Shown piece by piece: positions 27,926 through 28,921 of a DNA stretch of 28,921 nt. Both the position numbers and the translations under genes were made by a program. Each line of letters begins with the position of its first letter. Within the stretch, counting starts at the first letter, position 1. The DNA is from Welwitschia mirabilis. Lineage: Eukaryota > Gnetophyta > Gnetopsida > Welwitschiales. The stretch spans positions 230,588,230 to 230,617,150 of the forward strand of contig JBOZIK010000001.1 of assembly GCA_051453625.1 (NCBI GenBank). The letters run 5' to 3'. A model generated the notes under the pieces. It ran no database searches. It was not told where the DNA came from and was given only the letters and a program-made list of their open reading frames with translations.

Positions 27926-28854
27926 ATGGCGAATGCTCCAAACCATGCCTCTCCTAGTAATGGTAAAGTTGCAACTCCTCCTCCCCCTTTGAAGATGATT
28001 CTTGCTTTACTTGAATATTCCTTTAACACTTCTCACAATCAATTTCAAAAATAGCATTTAATAGGATACTTTATTAGATGCATCCCTTCCATTGATAACC
28101 TTCAAGTTTGGCTTTGCACTATTTGGGCAACAAAAGGTTTTCAAGTTATATCTATATATAATATTTCCAATGGTTTTTTCTTATTTCGCTTCCATGAGCA
28201 AATTGACATAGAAGCAATAAAAAATGGAGGCCCATGATATATCAGATGAAATACCTACTTCTTATCGTTCTTAGGGCTATGGCTTTAGAGTTTTTGATGC
28301 AAAGCTTCGAATCCCTATTTTCCGCTAGAGTTTGCAAATCTTTCCCTTTCATTATGACCTCTTACTTGTAACCTCTATGAAATATGTTAGAAAAGATCAT
28401 TAGCAATTTATCAATGTTGAGCCAAGCAGAAGGGCTAGTGCGCAGGTGGATCTTACTAAATCCCTTCTAGAAGTAATTGAAGTTCAAGTTGATGTATACA
28501 AACATGAGTAAAAATTTTAGTATCGGTACCATCCCATAAATAAATGTTTTCATTATGGCAGAGAAGGCCATTAGAAAAGGAACTTCCCTCTTATTCCTTT
28601 TGAACAGCTAATTCTAAACTCGTAAACAGTAAATGCATATAATACCAAAGATGTTCTTGCCAAAGTAGCCAATGCAACTAATATAACTACCCAAAAAGAT
28701 TTAACAAAAATAGAAGTTGCAGTACTTCTTGCTAGTAATCCTTTTGTTACAACCCATAACTTCCTTTGCTCAAACAGTGCATACAAGAAGCAAAGAAACC
28801 CTAAAGGAAGACTCAACTTGGATTACTATTGTAAAAAGAGGAAAATTGTTATAA
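27926..28854 (+). pseudogene. DUF4283 / CCHC zinc-knuckle retroelement ORF pseudogene
   Basis: The ATG at 27926 in a CCATGG context starts MANAPNHASPSNGK, a Pro-rich leader. It is followed by the DUF4283 core: LIGYFIRCIPSIDNLQVWL, KGFQVISIYN and SNGFFLFRF, then IKNGGP with the usual Trp replaced by TGA at 28235. After a frame change it continues with ISDEIPTSYRS, GYGFRVFDAKLRIPIF, QFINVEPSRRASAQVDL and a knuckle remnant KCFHYGREGH (C at 28545; second Cys replaced by Tyr, last by Phe). It ends with a frame reading STWITIVKRGKLL and TAA at 28852-28854. DUF4283 plus a zinc knuckle is typical of the first ORF of plant LINE-type or other retroelements, binding nucleic acid. No endonuclease or RT follows before the window ends. 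About ten stops show it is dead, and several fit TGG, CAA or CAG decay. Confidence 0.78.
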
Positions 28855-28921
28855 CCCACATTTTGTAAGCTTTAATTAATAGAGTTTCTAAACTATGTAA
28901 AACATTTTTAATATCAATTCT

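Overview
This window looks like nuclear DNA of a land plant with a large, repeat-filled, AT-rich genome. A gymnosperm would fit, but the sequence does not settle it. The evidence is a plant family-1 glycosyltransferase, copia, gypsy and Helitron remnants of plant type, a fossil of the plastid trnI-GAU gene, and very long AT-rich stretches without genes. Five N runs interrupt it: four of exactly 100 N and one of 67 N.

Only one gene appears intact: an intronless UDP-glycosyltransferase of UGT72 type on the minus strand (24718-26154). It sits in an island of about 2.5 kb (about 24450-26930) that is visibly richer in GC and CpG than its surroundings. A cluster of WRKY-type W-box cores lies upstream. 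Nearly everything else is transposon in various states of decay.

Layout. 1-345: tandem degenerate LTR/primer-site junctions. 372-3564: a minus-strand Ty1/copia remnant (gag, CCHC knuckle, dead protease, candidate 5' LTR). 3565-6886: AT-rich DNA without a gene, apart from a short plastid fossil at 6393-6450. 6887-15611: a nearly full-length minus-strand copia element with two LTRs of about 1.35 kb, near-matching 5-bp flanks, a primer-binding site and a polypurine tract. It keeps gag but shows no recognisable pol; instead it carries an extra ORF resembling the 'putative plant transposon protein' family. 15612-18857: a plus-strand Ty3/gypsy remnant (gag C-end, protease, RT, RNase H). 18858-22106: a Helitron-like block with a Rep N-terminal fragment, a duplicated leader/first-exon unit, an AT-rich satellite and an unrelated gene-like fragment. 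22123-24450: AT-rich desert. 24718-26154: the UGT. 27159-27345: a pair of pol III B-box-like motifs. 27926-28854: a decayed DUF4283/zinc-knuckle retroelement ORF.

Many in-frame stops in the dead ORFs look like TGG, CAA or CAG codons changed by C-to-T or G-to-A, and CpG is scarce outside the UGT island. This suggests decay in methylated heterochromatin. The glycosyltransferase is the only feature likely to have a cellular function.
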